From: Paulownia fortunei
Lineage: Eukaryota; Streptophyta; Magnoliopsida; Lamiales; Paulowniaceae
Assembly (NCBI GenBank): GCA_019321725.1
Contig: JAGSPU010001568.1
Location: 62,001 to 126,000, forward strand
Length of the DNA: 64,000 nucleotides
Direction of reading: 5' to 3'
Part shown: positions 1-12,500 of the stretch, in pieces
Position numbering within the stretch: position 1 is the first letter of the stretch
How the letters are laid out: each line of letters begins with the position of its first letter
The notes under the pieces: model-generated
Seen by the model: the letters and a program-made list of their open reading frames with translations, nothing else
What the model was told of the DNA's origin: nothing
The model's database searches: none
Made by a program: the position numbers and the translations under genes

Positions 1-1984
1 AGATGATGATTAAATCACTAAATAAGTCATCATTACTTGAGGAAAAATAGAACTATGAAAATTATATTTAGAATATAATTCATAATGAAGGCTAACTTCA
101 AGCTAAAAAACTTACCCAATCTGATATGCAGTACACCTATCAAATCCAGTTGATGTAACCCACGCGTCTCCACAAAGAAGTTTCGGCCACCAACAACTAT
201 AGCCACCTAAGGCAGTAAATTGAAGATGCCCATGGTCAAGAAATATGGAAGATATTCCAAATTGCAAATGAGAAGATTAACTAATATGGAAATACCTCAA
301 CACCAACACGGCAAGCTATTGAAACTTCTCTCGCAATCAGCATGGCCACCTATGATGAATAAAAGAGAACAAAACTAATCAAACTTGAATGAACAACCAA
401 AAAAAAACTAATTTCTATAGAATTAAATCCCAGAGAGCACGTTTGACTTATTGTGTGAATCTTTAAGTTAAACTGCCTCCCAACATAATTGCAATGGGTC
501 TGAAATCCACCTATCCAGAAGATCATCCCATATAACTTTTTCTCTCCATTGTGACTTGCTTGGTAAGGAATCAGGTTAATTGGACTTGACAGTCAAGAAG
601 CATAAATAATGGATGTAGCAATAAACCTTTGGGTCAATGTTGTTAGGAGTAGTTCCAGCCAGAGCACCACCACTAATTTTGAACACAACTCTTCGCCACC
701 TAAGATTCGTTGATGATTTCTTCAGACCAACAATTTGACCACCCGGACTAGTAGTCAATGTTCCAAGTCTGCTTAAAAAACAAGCCCATCAGAAGAAAAC
801 AAAGAAATAGAAGTCATAAAAATGATCACTTAACCGCACAACCGAAAAATTACTCATGTAAATGATATCATGCTAAATTCAACCAGCCACTCATATCATA
901 AACTAAAAAATTAGTACTTACAGCCCATTTAACATAAAACACTCTAATTAAACAATCTGTTAAACAGTCATAAATACCTAAAGAAATTAAAATATCACAT
1001 AGATAAACCTAAAGCAAGCAAAAAACTAACTCTGTTTTTTTTCACAGCGAGCATAATCTGGCTGCTGGCATACAATGTTATGCTCCTAGAATACAGTAGA
1101 TGACAGCTTGACAATAGGCATTCAAGTTACTGCACAACCTTAGACACAATTTCCACTTTTCAGCTCCACTTAGATCACAATACAATATCAGCTCGACCGA
1201 TCCTGAATCCCAACATAAAAATGACACTAAAACTCCACTTTCCCGAAAAATAAGAAATAAAAAAAATAGCGGATCATTAAGTTGCTGGCAACGTGTTATC
1301 ATTGTTTTAAGGATTTTTGATTGCAAAAAGTAGTAACCACTACTTCTGATAAGTGTACCTCTTGGACTGCCTAGTCGAGTAGGACGATCCGCCGCCACCG
1401 GAGGATTTCTCCTCCTCTGCAGCAGCTTTGGCTGCGAGAGAGTTGCCAACGATCTGCTCCATCAGCTTGAACCAGGGCCAGTGACTCGCCAACACGCCGC
1501 CTTTGCTCAATCGGTGCCTCTCCAACTTATACCGCTTCTTCAAATTGTCCACCTTGTTCTTACACTGCTCTACGCTCTTCGTCTGCTTCTCGCACCTCTC
1601 GCTCACTATCGCCGCCACCTCCTCCCAATCTCTACCCCTCAAATTCCCCCTATTCAACTGCACAAACTTCTCACTGTACGCCTCCAGCAAACACTCGATC
1701 GCTGTGTCGCTCCACTCTTCTCTGTCCTTTCTGTAGTCTCCGCTTCCACCAGCGGAGGGCATTCTCGTCCTTTTGGACGTGCCGCTGTGGACGTCATCTC
1801 GGTCGTTGAGTCGCTTTGCGGATAAGGGATTCGGATCTGGCTCGGAGTCGAAGGGGTCCGAGTCCGGGTCGTAGGGGGTGATTTGATAGGGCGGCGTTTG
1901 GGTGGTGGTGGCGGTGGAGGGTTGGTTGGAATTAGGGTGTTGGTGGTCGTCGAGGAGGGAAAAATCGTCGTCACAAGAGGCCAT
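1..1984 (-). CDS. Trihelix DNA-binding / UMP kinase-like fusion protein, 5' part (At3g10030-like)
   Basis: Four exons are readable on the minus strand: 1344-1984, 627-768, 296-349 and 116-206; the 3' remainder lies beyond position 1. The start is the ATG at 1984-1982. Residues 1-85 are acidic and Pro/Ser/Thr-rich with a basic patch (SKRTR, 70-74). Residues about 88-180 are a trihelix (GT/SIP1-type) domain with W91, W120, W169 and W171. If translation ran on, exon 1 would stop at TAG (1342-1340), but a GT donor at 1343-1342 removes it. Phase 2 then joins exactly to exon 2, which opens the amino-acid-kinase fold (RWRRVVFKISGGALAG, then NIDPK). Exon 3 holds IAREVSIACRVGVE and exon 4 VAIVVGGRNFF. 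The family motif FCGDAW is broken by one missing T near 175, which shifts exon 4. The fusion matches Arabidopsis At3g10030 (from memory), related in its C-terminal half to plastid UMP kinase. Catalytic activity is not shown; usual Glu in SGEALAG is Gly here. Confidence 0.88.
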
Positions 1985-3104
1985 GGACGGCGTCAAGTTG
2001 ACTGTTGATGGAAACGGAGAGGAACAGACGGACGTGAAAAGAAGACATTTGGGGGTGCCGCCGTTACGGAAATTGGTAGTTGGGCAATTTTGGGCGGGGG
2101 TTAGGGATAGGGGAGAGGCGTTACATTCGTGACTTGTCCGTTAGGTAGGCACGTGAGTAGGACCGATTTACGTTGCAATTAAAAGGCTTTTCAGAAATCT
2201 TTCATTTTTCATTTTTTATTTTTTTTAAGCCGTAATTAGACTGAAAGATCAGATTATTTTTTTTGTGTGAAAAAAGTTAATTTTGAATGAAACAGTAAAA
2301 TAATTTTATATGTTGGTTCTTCAATATACTTTTATCACTATCCACGTTGAAAAGTTGGGCATAAAGGGCTAGGACCGTTTTTCTTAAGCTAGTAATATTC
2401 TTAATTTCAAGGGTAACTTTCTACGTTTCAACTTGCGACTTATTCTGCTCGGTATATTACAGTGTCAAACAAAAGATCTAGAAGAAAAGTTGGGTGGTTA
2501 ATGACTTAATGCAAGTTCAACTTAATTGATTATTTTTTACTTGCAATTTTCATTTAGATTCGGTCGCTCATTTTACTTCTCTTTCATTTGATTAAAAATT
2601 GTTGAAGTGAATGCAGCGTTTGAAACTTTAAAAGAAAGTTGTGCATTACTTTTTCATAATGTTTTGTGCAAAATTGATTAATTGATTTCAAATTTTTTTG
2701 TGATCGGACTCTTTCAAGCCAATATCACACAAATAGTGGTACAAGTTGAATTTAATAGGTTATTATTTGAATTTTAAAAGTTATATTTAAATTTTAATTA
2801 TTATTTGAATTGAGTTTGAACTGATTTAATTAAGGTAAAATACGAATCAAGTTTAAATAACTCAATTTTTATATTTATTTTTAATAATTAAGTTGAATGT
2901 GAATCGAAATTTTGAATTTTATAATAAAATATATATTTAAATTTAATTTATTATATTTAATAAAATTAATTTTAACAATTAATATTGAATCAAAAATAAA
3001 TAATACCACATTTGTTATGAATTCGATACTTGAATGAACGAGGTAATGAAATGACCCTTTCTGGTTTCCAATGGCCACAACCCACAAGCTTCCATCCTTA
3101 AAGG

Positions 3105-3124
3105 TTTTTTTTTTTTTTTTTTTT
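3105..3124. repeat. Poly-T tract (T20)
   Basis: An uninterrupted run of 20 T. It could be a retroposon tail in reverse orientation, but no flanking retroposon body was recognised. Confidence 0.9.
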
Positions 3125-4079
3125 CCAGAATAAATAAGTGATTTTTTTCTAGTACAAACAAATGACACAGATACGCTCCCACCCATATAAATGGGCCCCT
3201 ATGCAGCATGACATCAAATGCCATACTTGCATTATTGCCCTTTTCTTTTGGTTATATGTTTTTCAATATCTATTTATACCTGTCTTCAATGATTCTTTTG
3301 TTTACAATTTAACCTCACCTTTGATTTATTTTTACTAAAATCGCAATTCTAAGCATTGAATTTTATAAATCTTCAATATTTCAAAGAGCGTCTAAAGTAT
3401 GATATAGTAGAATATGTATTCCTGATTAAAAAATTAAAGAACAACATTCAAAGTATAAGAATTAATTGGCTGAATAATTTGAATTGCAATAAACAAAATT
3501 TAATAAAATAAATAAATAATGAAAAAAATAAGATCCATGCATGGTTTAATAATGAGAAGAAATTTAAATTTCATAATTGTCTTGGTCGCATTAATTTTGT
3601 AACATAACAAGTATAAAGTTTTATTTATTTTGTAATCAATTGTTTTTCTTCTAGAGTATTAATCAATCATAAGATTAATTTAAATTTATTTTTTGTCTGT
3701 ATAATGATTGCAATCAGTGCTTAAGTGTATGTGAGCGAGAAATATATACAAGTAATTTGAGGGGTAATTAGGGGAAAATGGTCGTACTGGGACAGGAAGA
3801 TACGCACGCAGCCCACATTTAATTGATTCTCAAGCTCCGGACCGCACATTTGACACGTGCTTTCCATAGGAAATCTGCTTAGTTGTCAAGGACGGCGTCG
3901 AGTTCACGCGAGCTGATATTTATTTACACGTTTGAAGCACACGCGATGAATGGCATAGCCGCATGGATCAATAACGTAATGCGTTTAGATTGTTTTTGCT
4001 AATTAATCAAGTTTATCTCTATGGTTTAAATATATTTGGCCAATGGTTTTGATCAAGTTGTCACTAAACTAGGCAACCG

Positions 4080-4380
4080 GGCGGGTTTGAAATGTCCCAT
4101 CAAAATTCAAGATCCTCAAGGATACATCTAGAGCCGTTGGATTCGGATTAGATCTTTTACTGAATTCAGGTTAGATAGTTATTAAATTTATTTTATAATT
4201 TAAAAATATTAAAAATTATATATATATTTTTAATAATATCACTAAAATTTACTACAAATATTATAAATTTTTAAAAAATAATATTAAAAAAATACATATA
4301 TATTAAAATAAAAAAAGTGAAAACAAAATGAAGGATTCGGGGCACGTTTCAAATTAAAAAATAAATATTGACAACAAATT
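4080..4380 (+). repeat. Dispersed AT-rich repeat, copy A (degenerate)
   Basis: A GC-richer head with GGATTCGGATTAGATC (about 4139-4154) is followed by a core at about 4191-4217 reading TTTTATAATTTAAAAATATT. A tail containing GATTCGGGGCACG (about 4334) follows. The same order of head, core and tail recurs at 19560-19965 and 34072-34528, and inverted at 55628-55980. This copy is the most diverged of the plus-oriented three. Class is unknown; no coding capacity was seen. Confidence 0.5.
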
Positions 4381-6554
4381 CGTTTATAATTATCAAAATC
4401 CACTCTAAGTGTGGTGGATTCGATTTCAACACGTCTTATTGTTATCCATAATTTTAAAATATTAAAATATTAAAGTGTTCAATTTCTACGCATAGTGTAA
4501 GTATTAGAGTGACTTGTAATATGCATAGATTAGAGTTCTACCAATAGTATTTTTGGTGAGTTTAAAAATTTTTTATAATATTTTATAAGATGTCTGAAAA
4601 CTTATAAAATATTAAAGTGTTCGACAATTTTTTTTATAGATGGACATATAAGCTCCCATATAAACATATTAGAATTTATAAGTTTTATTAAAAAAACTAA
4701 AAAAATCCTAATTTATTTTAAAAATCTTAATAAGCTCATTTAATTTTAACCATATTAAATGTGAAATTGATATTACTAATATCTTATAAGTTTTATAATA
4801 TTATTATAGCAAAACACTTCATAACTTATTTTTAAAGTAAAACCTAATATTCTTAAAAGATATATGAATTTAGCAAAACACCCACTAAATCAACTTAAAG
4901 TTGTTTAATCACATATATGTAGTATGGTTATTACAAAAGTATTGGTTGAGTACTTAATTAGCTTTGATTTGATATGTTGATATATAAAATGATGTAATAG
5001 ATTCTTCATCCCACTAAATAAATAAATAAATGCATTTCAAAGTTGATTACAAATATTAAAGGGAGATATTGGACACTATTATATAAGAAACTATCAAGTT
5101 TGCTTAGGTTAATATGCAAGAAATTCATATTTCTTGATTTATGGAGAACTTATTTTCACTTTAAAATAGTTGCGAAAATTCTTTATTCAAACCGTAATAT
5201 TTTTATTATTTTTTCCCAATCAACAGTCATTGATTTTTATTTCTCTAAATACGTTATTTAAATAATTTCAAGCTACCAAACCTAATTAACAATTGAAAAT
5301 AATCCATATGGATTAATGATTAATAAGTGTTCAATTTTGACAGTGTATGACATTTTTACTAAAAATATATATGAAATGCTTTAAAATGAAAATTCAAGCA
5401 ATATGATGTAGAATTTTATGTGCACATATTGTTACTTTAATCTTCAATCATTTTATTTCCTTTGATTTTTTTTATGCAATCAAGCAATTTTTGTTTATTT
5501 TTTAAATAATTTTTTTAAATGTATGCTTAAAAACTATGTTTAACTTTTCATTTAAAAACTAAAGAATTTGAGTATTCTGTGATTCAACTAATTGGAAACA
5601 TGTGCTTTTTGTTAATCTTTACCATCCAATCAAAAAGCGAATGAGATTTTAATTTATTTTAGTTTAGAAAATCATGGAATTTTTTTAAAAAAATTGATAC
5701 AAATGCAAATCTTAAAATAGCTCGATGGGGCTAATATGTCTGCAAATTATAATTTGATAAGTTATATTTTGATAATTTTCTCAGGAATTAATTTCAAGCA
5801 TGTATTTACATCATTTTATTTTTGTCAAATTGCACATGCTTCAGAGTAATACGTGGCATGCACCTAGGAAGGATATTCCATATTCCAGCCCTTATTCCTT
5901 CACTTTCTGCCAATCCCCCTATTATATTTAATTATTTTTTATCTCTTTTTTTTTCCGTGAATATATTTTACCGCCACAAATCTAAAAACCTTTAAGTGGA
6001 AATTGAAAATCATGAAAAATTATTGTTCAAATTTATTTTTATTAAATTGAACTAATCAAATTACATGATTAATTTGAATACAGTCAACTACTCATAAAGA
6101 AAAAAAGTAAAATATGGACTATTTTTCTTTAAATTAATTAAAAATAGAAAAATAATTATTTGGAAAAATAAGCATTGGTGTTGGGTACAATCAATTGAAT
6201 TTGAGCCAAGATTCCTCAAAAATTAGTAAAAAAAAAAGAAAGAAAGGAAATGGTGGTTTATTAATTATAGATAAATAATATAATTTATTGGATTGATTCG
6301 ACAAAAATCGATTGGAATTGGAATTCCCCACCTCGCCTGTTGACATTAAACCTAAATCAGAAAGCAAATGAGAGAGATACAGTATAATAATAAAAAATAA
6401 TGAAATACGAAAAAACCCGCTGGCACTAGTAGTATTAGAGTTGTTTTCTTTTTCCTGTGAAGACCAAAAACAAGAACAATACCAAACCATTCAATTTCTT
6501 CACAGTTTTCCTCTCTATTCAAAGTATTCACAGGGAAAATATAATCCAGAAAAA

Positions 6555-9500
6555 ATGCATTCAAATCACCTGCTACTGGAGGAGCCAATACGGATGGCCT
6601 CCATTCTGGAGCCATCCAAAGCGGTGAGTATTTTTGGTGTGGAATTTTTAGATTTTATATAGATCTATGTACACATGTTTTTATATTTGCATGAGTGATT
6701 TGGATTTTGGTGAGTAATCTGGCGTGACTGGCTGCAGAATTTCTTTCCTGCAATGACGAAGATCGTGGGGACGTTGGGCCCACGCTCTCGATCCGTCGAG
6801 GTTATTTCTGCTTGTCTTAAAGCTGGAATGTCTGGTAATTGAATTCAATTCCTGATTTTTTTTTTTCATTTTTTGAGGTTATTTCTCCTGAATTTCCTGA
6901 TTTCTTACTCTCTCTCTCTCTTTAATGCTGGCAGTGGCAAGATTTGATTTTTCATGGGGTGATGCGGAGTATCATCAGGAAAATCTGGAAAATTTGAAGA
7001 CTGCCATTAAGAGCACTAAGAAACTCTGTGCTGTATGTATATTGATTTATGTGTTGTTTACTTGTTTTATCTATTATCTCATGAATTTTGACCATTTTTG
7101 GACTTTCAAATAATTTGAATGAAGGCTCTAGTCGTCTGATTTTTGTAAAACTAGTTTAACAGGTAACATGAAGTAGTGTTTTTTATAGTAGTTTGATTTG
7201 GTTTTCTATGGTTCAATTTTGATGCTACGTATGCCTTTCTGCGTGTTCAATTTTTAGTTGGTGGTGTCTTGGACTTCTTCATTAATCTTCCAGCAATGTC
7301 ATGGAATATAATTTATTGTTCAATAGACATGAGGAACTCAATGCATGGTGATTTTTACCTTTTTGCAGGTTATGCTAGATACAGGGCCCTGAGTTACAAG
7401 TTGTTAAAAAAGTGAGAAGGCTATAACGCTTAAGCAGAAGACAATGTTATTCTGACACCTGATCAAGGTCAAGAAGCTTCATCTGAAATTTTGCCAATCA
7501 ACTTCGGTGGACTGGCCAAGGTTCAAATGCTTCCACACTCTTTATCATTATCTTGTATATTTTTTGTATTTTGAAATTTTCGTGAGTATGTTGTTTGCTG
7601 ATTGCTTTATCCAACACTTCTGAACTTATTGAAAAATTTAATTAACTTCATTGTAAACCTCTCGTCTGTATACAATTAATCGGTAGTATTTCATATTGCT
7701 ATCTTGTTTAGGATCAATATATCTTCAGTAACTCTGTCAAAATATCCTATTTACCTTGGTAATTCCACGTGCATTATGAGAAAGGAGAGTTAGACATTTT
7801 TTTGGCAAATCAAGAGATACATCAGTGCCTTTTTTCTGAAAAATTTGCTAAGAGAAGGTCATATCCTAGGTCCGATTTGTGTAGTGGAGAGTGGGGAAGC
7901 ATGGGAAATCAAAAATTCAAAATTCAAGTAGTACAAAAGCAAGTCTAATTCGTTCTAAAAGTATTTACCAAAAATTAAAATATCAAGTATACCCCTCCAT
8001 TCTTTTTATAGGTTTAGTTTGAATGACACGAAGTTGTAGAGGAGAGTTGAAAATTTTTAAGTTTTACATATTTTTAGGCTCTTACCTAAAGTTGTGGCTT
8101 AGAGGTAGCGGTGTGTCACATCATATCTTTAAGTGAGAGGTTATTTTTAGGAAAAAAAATTCATTTTAGGAAATATAGCTTTATTTTGGGACATTCGTAA
8201 AAAAAATAGAAATGATAAAATTAAGACATAAAAGTAAAATGTAGCAGTTGAAGGCATTGCCACAATGATGACTCTCTGTCTCTACATGGCTCTAAGAAGC
8301 CATTATATTGGGAAAACGGTAGATGAAACTACAAGTGGTCAAAAAAGTAATCATATTGGTGAAATGATCATTGAAATGAAATTTATTGGTTTGTTTTGTA
8401 TTATACTAACTCATGCTATGATGCAGCACATTTCAAGAGGATAGGATGATGTACATGTCAACTTGTTGTTGGCCAAATAAAATTTAATTTTCACGTAAGA
8501 AATTTTAGAATTTGACCAAATTAATTGGTCAAAAACTTGATTCTAGAGCGCCTTGCTAGAGCAGTAGAACAACACTTTTTGAAGAATTAGATCCAGACGC
8601 AAGAAATCCTTCAAGTAATAGAGCTCATGTCTTTTTTTTTTTGGGAAATTTCTAAAAACACATACTTAATTTGAGCTCTATCTTCCAATAATTGGCGACC
8701 TATGTCGAATTTCCAGAACTGCTGCAATTCTCAAATTAGAAGTTTTGCAAATGGGTTTGACCTGAACTTGGAAGCTGCAGTTTTGGAAATGGGTTTTTTC
8801 CTTTCAGGACGCATTAATTCTTTCAGCATGTTCCATGTGGTCACTTTTGTTTCTAATTAGCATCTGTAGTCTATACTAAGTTGTCTTTCTCTGATACTTG
8901 TAGGCTGTGAAGAAGGGAGACACTATTTTTATTGGCCACTACCTATTTACAGGAAGTGAAACCACTTCTGTTTGGCTTGAGGTATGATCCCGATTATTGA
9001 ATACCATTAGTTTGGTTTATTTACATTTATCATTTTGAAGTTCTTTTTCTTCTTTAATTCTTCTCACTGTTTTGATCGTGCTTGTGAATGTTTTCTCTTC
9101 TTCTTTATTGGAACATTTTCCTTGATGAAATTAGACAAGTCCTCTCTGTCGTTTTTTTCCATATTTGGAGCATTTCCTCGATATAATAGGTGAAAACCTG
9201 AGCTTGAATATAGGATTTTTAGATTTTTCTTTAGCCTGCGAATAAGCCATCAGTTATTTGTTTGAGTTGTTGCATTACTTGAAATCGGTGATTTTGCTGG
9301 GCAGGTAAATGAAGTAAAAGACGACGATGTGGTTTGCGTGATCAAGAATTCTGCAACTTTGGCTGGATCATTATTTACATTGCATGCTTCTCAAATTCGT
9401 ATTGATCTGCCTACTCTATCTGATAAGGATAAGCAGGTTAGTATTGGCAACACATTTGATGTACATGTCTTGTGCTTTTGTTGTCTTGATGCCCCTGTGA

Positions 9501-12500
9501 AGAAGTTTTCAAAGCACTTATTTTTGGATGTATGGGTTTCACACTTCGGTTGTAATAGTAAAAGAATTTGTACATCAAACAGAAACTGAGAAAGTAACTC
9601 CTGATTAAAAAAATGAAGTGATTTGTGGTTCTGCACGTTAATTAGACTTAAGATATTTCCTATTTTGGCATCCTTCCTTGTGTGATCCCTAAACCTCATG
9701 CAGTTTTCCTTCATCTTTCTGTGATTGTTATGGTGCTTTGTTGAACTTTTTTTGACTAAATTGAGATTCATGGACACTAACTTGAGAATTTTCATTGTTA
9801 TTTGAAAGCTTACACAGCGAACCTTTTCTCTCCTCTTTTTCTGTTTATACCTGCCTTCACTTATTCCTTGATTGAATGTATTTCTTCTAGTAATATTTCT
9901 TTTTCACTTCAGGTTATCAGCTCATGGGGTGTTCAGAACAAAATTGATTTTATATCTTTGTCTTATACACGTCACGCAGAGGATGTTCGTCAGGTAACAT
10001 AAAAAAGAGTAGAAGGCCTTTTTATATATTTATTTGTTAACGTGCCTTTTTATGGTTTTCCAATCAACTTGTTGATGTCTTCTTTTAATGCAGGCCCGTG
10101 ATTATCTATCCAAGCTTGGTGATCTAAGTCAGACTCAAATCTTTGCTAAAATTGAAAACGTAGAGGTAATTTAAAAGGCTGTTGTTATCGATAAAGGAGG
10201 GATTTACATCGCTTTCTTGCAGAAAATTGAGTATGATGTTATTGAGGGACTGTAAAAAGTTAAAACAGTTTACTTCATTGATTCTCTCATTTTGCAGGGT
10301 TTAACCCATTTCGATGAGATCCTCCAGGAGGCAGATGGCATCATCCTTTCTCGAGGAAACCTTGGTATAGATCTGCCACCTGAGAAGGTTAGTTAGTTGT
10401 TATGATGAGTGGTGGGGGAGACACTTTTAGTTGCCACTTCATCTTTTTTTTTTTCTTTTTTGTGATAGTCATTTAGATTTATGATTGATTCCTACTGACT
10501 GTCCACTCCTGCATGCAACATATCTTGTCTTCTATAGTTAAAAATTGGCACTTATCTTGTCTGATTATTTATTTTGTTACAGTTTGGTGCTAGTGGAACT
10601 TGTATCAAATGATGTATGTTTATTGAATTGTTGTGGATAAATACGTAGAATGACTGGTTTTGGAAATTTTCCTGTGCTTTCTATTCCAGTCTTATGAACT
10701 TGTGCCAACTTTCTACTTTGGACTTTAATGTCTTGACTTCCTAGCGGCCTAACCATTATATTGTTGAACTTTGTCCCATGCATGGACAAAGGGGAGGAAG
10801 ATTGTCTCTCTTACCTTTTTTGTATGCGAAGATCTATTCGCCGTTTAAGTTTAATAAGCCTATCTATGATTAATACTTAAATTAACTTTGTAATATTATT
10901 CGATTTAATTTCATGGAACTGGATTTTTCCTTTATATCAAAGTGTCCCTATACTGTCTTTTCTTTGAGCTGGCTCATATTTTTAAATTTTTTTTGCATGA
11001 ATAGATGCTCCAACTGCATAAGAGCTTCTAAGACTAGTTTGAAAAATAAAAGAAAAAAAGAGAGTAGTTTGATTAATGTCTTCATGAACTCAAGTCTATT
11101 CATGTCATATGGTACTTGCATGTGATTTCTTGCCTGGAATCACCATATATTTATTATTTGAAGCTTATGAAATAATTATATAGATAGAGGTTGTTTTAAA
11201 TCTAACACCCTCGTACTTCTAAACCTATCAATTGCTTCTATGTATTTGTAGATTCCTTCTTTTGCATATTGACACCCTGTTAGCTAATGGAATAGACATC
11301 ATCCCCATGTGGCTATCACCTAGTACATCTTAGGATAAATCAACAATTACACCTATTTGAATAAGAACAATGAAAATTAAGAAAGTGTGGAATCTTAATT
11401 TTTCCAAATTAGAACGAAACTAGAAGATTTTAAGCGACTCTCTCAACGGTTCTATTCTCACCCACAACTAGCAGCAACCACCACCAACCACATACCATGA
11501 GTCACCAGGCCACCAACAGCTATAAATTATCACAAGCAAACATGCAGTGTCTCTAGCCTCAATTTGTGTTTACCACACAAATTTTGTTCTCACATGCTAC
11601 TGTTCACCGCCACGAGTCAATATAGAGAGAGAAGTCTGGCTGCTACTACCTTCACCACCCCATGCCAGTGACGTGTGTAGTGCACCAGTAAGGAACTCAC
11701 ACATAACTTGTATTGTGCACCACAAATCAGTCCGTGATATGTAAATACCTTGATGTTCACTTAGCTCTCAATTTGTTTATTTTTTCCTTATTTTCAAATG
11801 GTATCCTGGGCTTAATTTTTAGGAGTAACAAATTTTCCTAAATTGGATTCTCTTTAGCCGTTCAGCCTAACATATGTTCATGTGAAAATCATACAGTGAC
11901 GTCTATTTGATTTGTTGATGGTGTTACTCTTGTCGTTGAATTTTGCTAGTTTTCTTCTGTATTTGCAGGTGTTCTTGTTTCAAAAGTCTGCTGTTTACAA
12001 ATGTAACATGGCTGGAAAGCCAGCAGTGGTAACTCGTGTTGTTGATAGTATGACAGACAATCTCAGACCTACTCGTGCAGAGGCAACTGATGTCGCCAAT
12101 GCTGTTTTGGATGGTGAGTAGCTGTCCTAAATTCTTGGAAGGAAATTTCTTATTTACTCTTAGCATTTTTAAAGCAATTGTTGTATTTTTAGTGTTCTCA
12201 TTACTGGTATAGTTTTCATGGCTTAGTTTTATATCATCTTACTTTTAACTTTATCTGTATTTATTCCTCAGTCAACGTTATATTTGTATTAATTGAAGCT
12301 ATCTGGCAGCTAACAAGGTTGATACTCAATGGTTATGTTTCAGGATGTGATGCAATTCTTCTCGGAGCTGAGACCTTACGTGGACTATACCCGGTCGAAA
12401 CTATATCTATTGTGGGCAAAATTTGTGCTGAGGTAAGCACACATGGCTATTGTCATCTAAGATACTTGTGCTTCAAAGTCATCTTGTACATTATGTGCAT

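Larger units (their letters stand above)
1985..6554. other. Intergenic region between the divergent trihelix-UMPK and pyruvate kinase genes
   Basis: About 4.5 kb without a supported gene. The first 150 bases are GC-rich and are probably the promoter and leader of the minus-strand trihelix gene. The rest is AT-rich, with a T20 tract at 3105-3124, one copy of the dispersed AT-rich repeat (about 4080-4380) and only short random ORFs. The last few hundred bases should include the pyruvate kinase promoter and leader; no TATA box could be chosen with confidence. Confidence 0.6.

Noticed and set aside
1481..1825. Plus-strand ORF of 114 codons opposite the trihelix exon
   Set aside because: It is a shadow of the GC-rich minus-strand coding exon, with no family features.
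1340..1984. A short stand-alone trihelix protein ending at the TAG at 1342-1340
   Set aside because: A GT donor immediately before the TAG joins in phase to exon 627-768 and restores a family-like fusion; the stop is intronic.
9391..9795. Minus-strand ORF of 134 codons
   Set aside because: It is antisense to pyruvate kinase exon 6 and the following intron, with random-looking composition.
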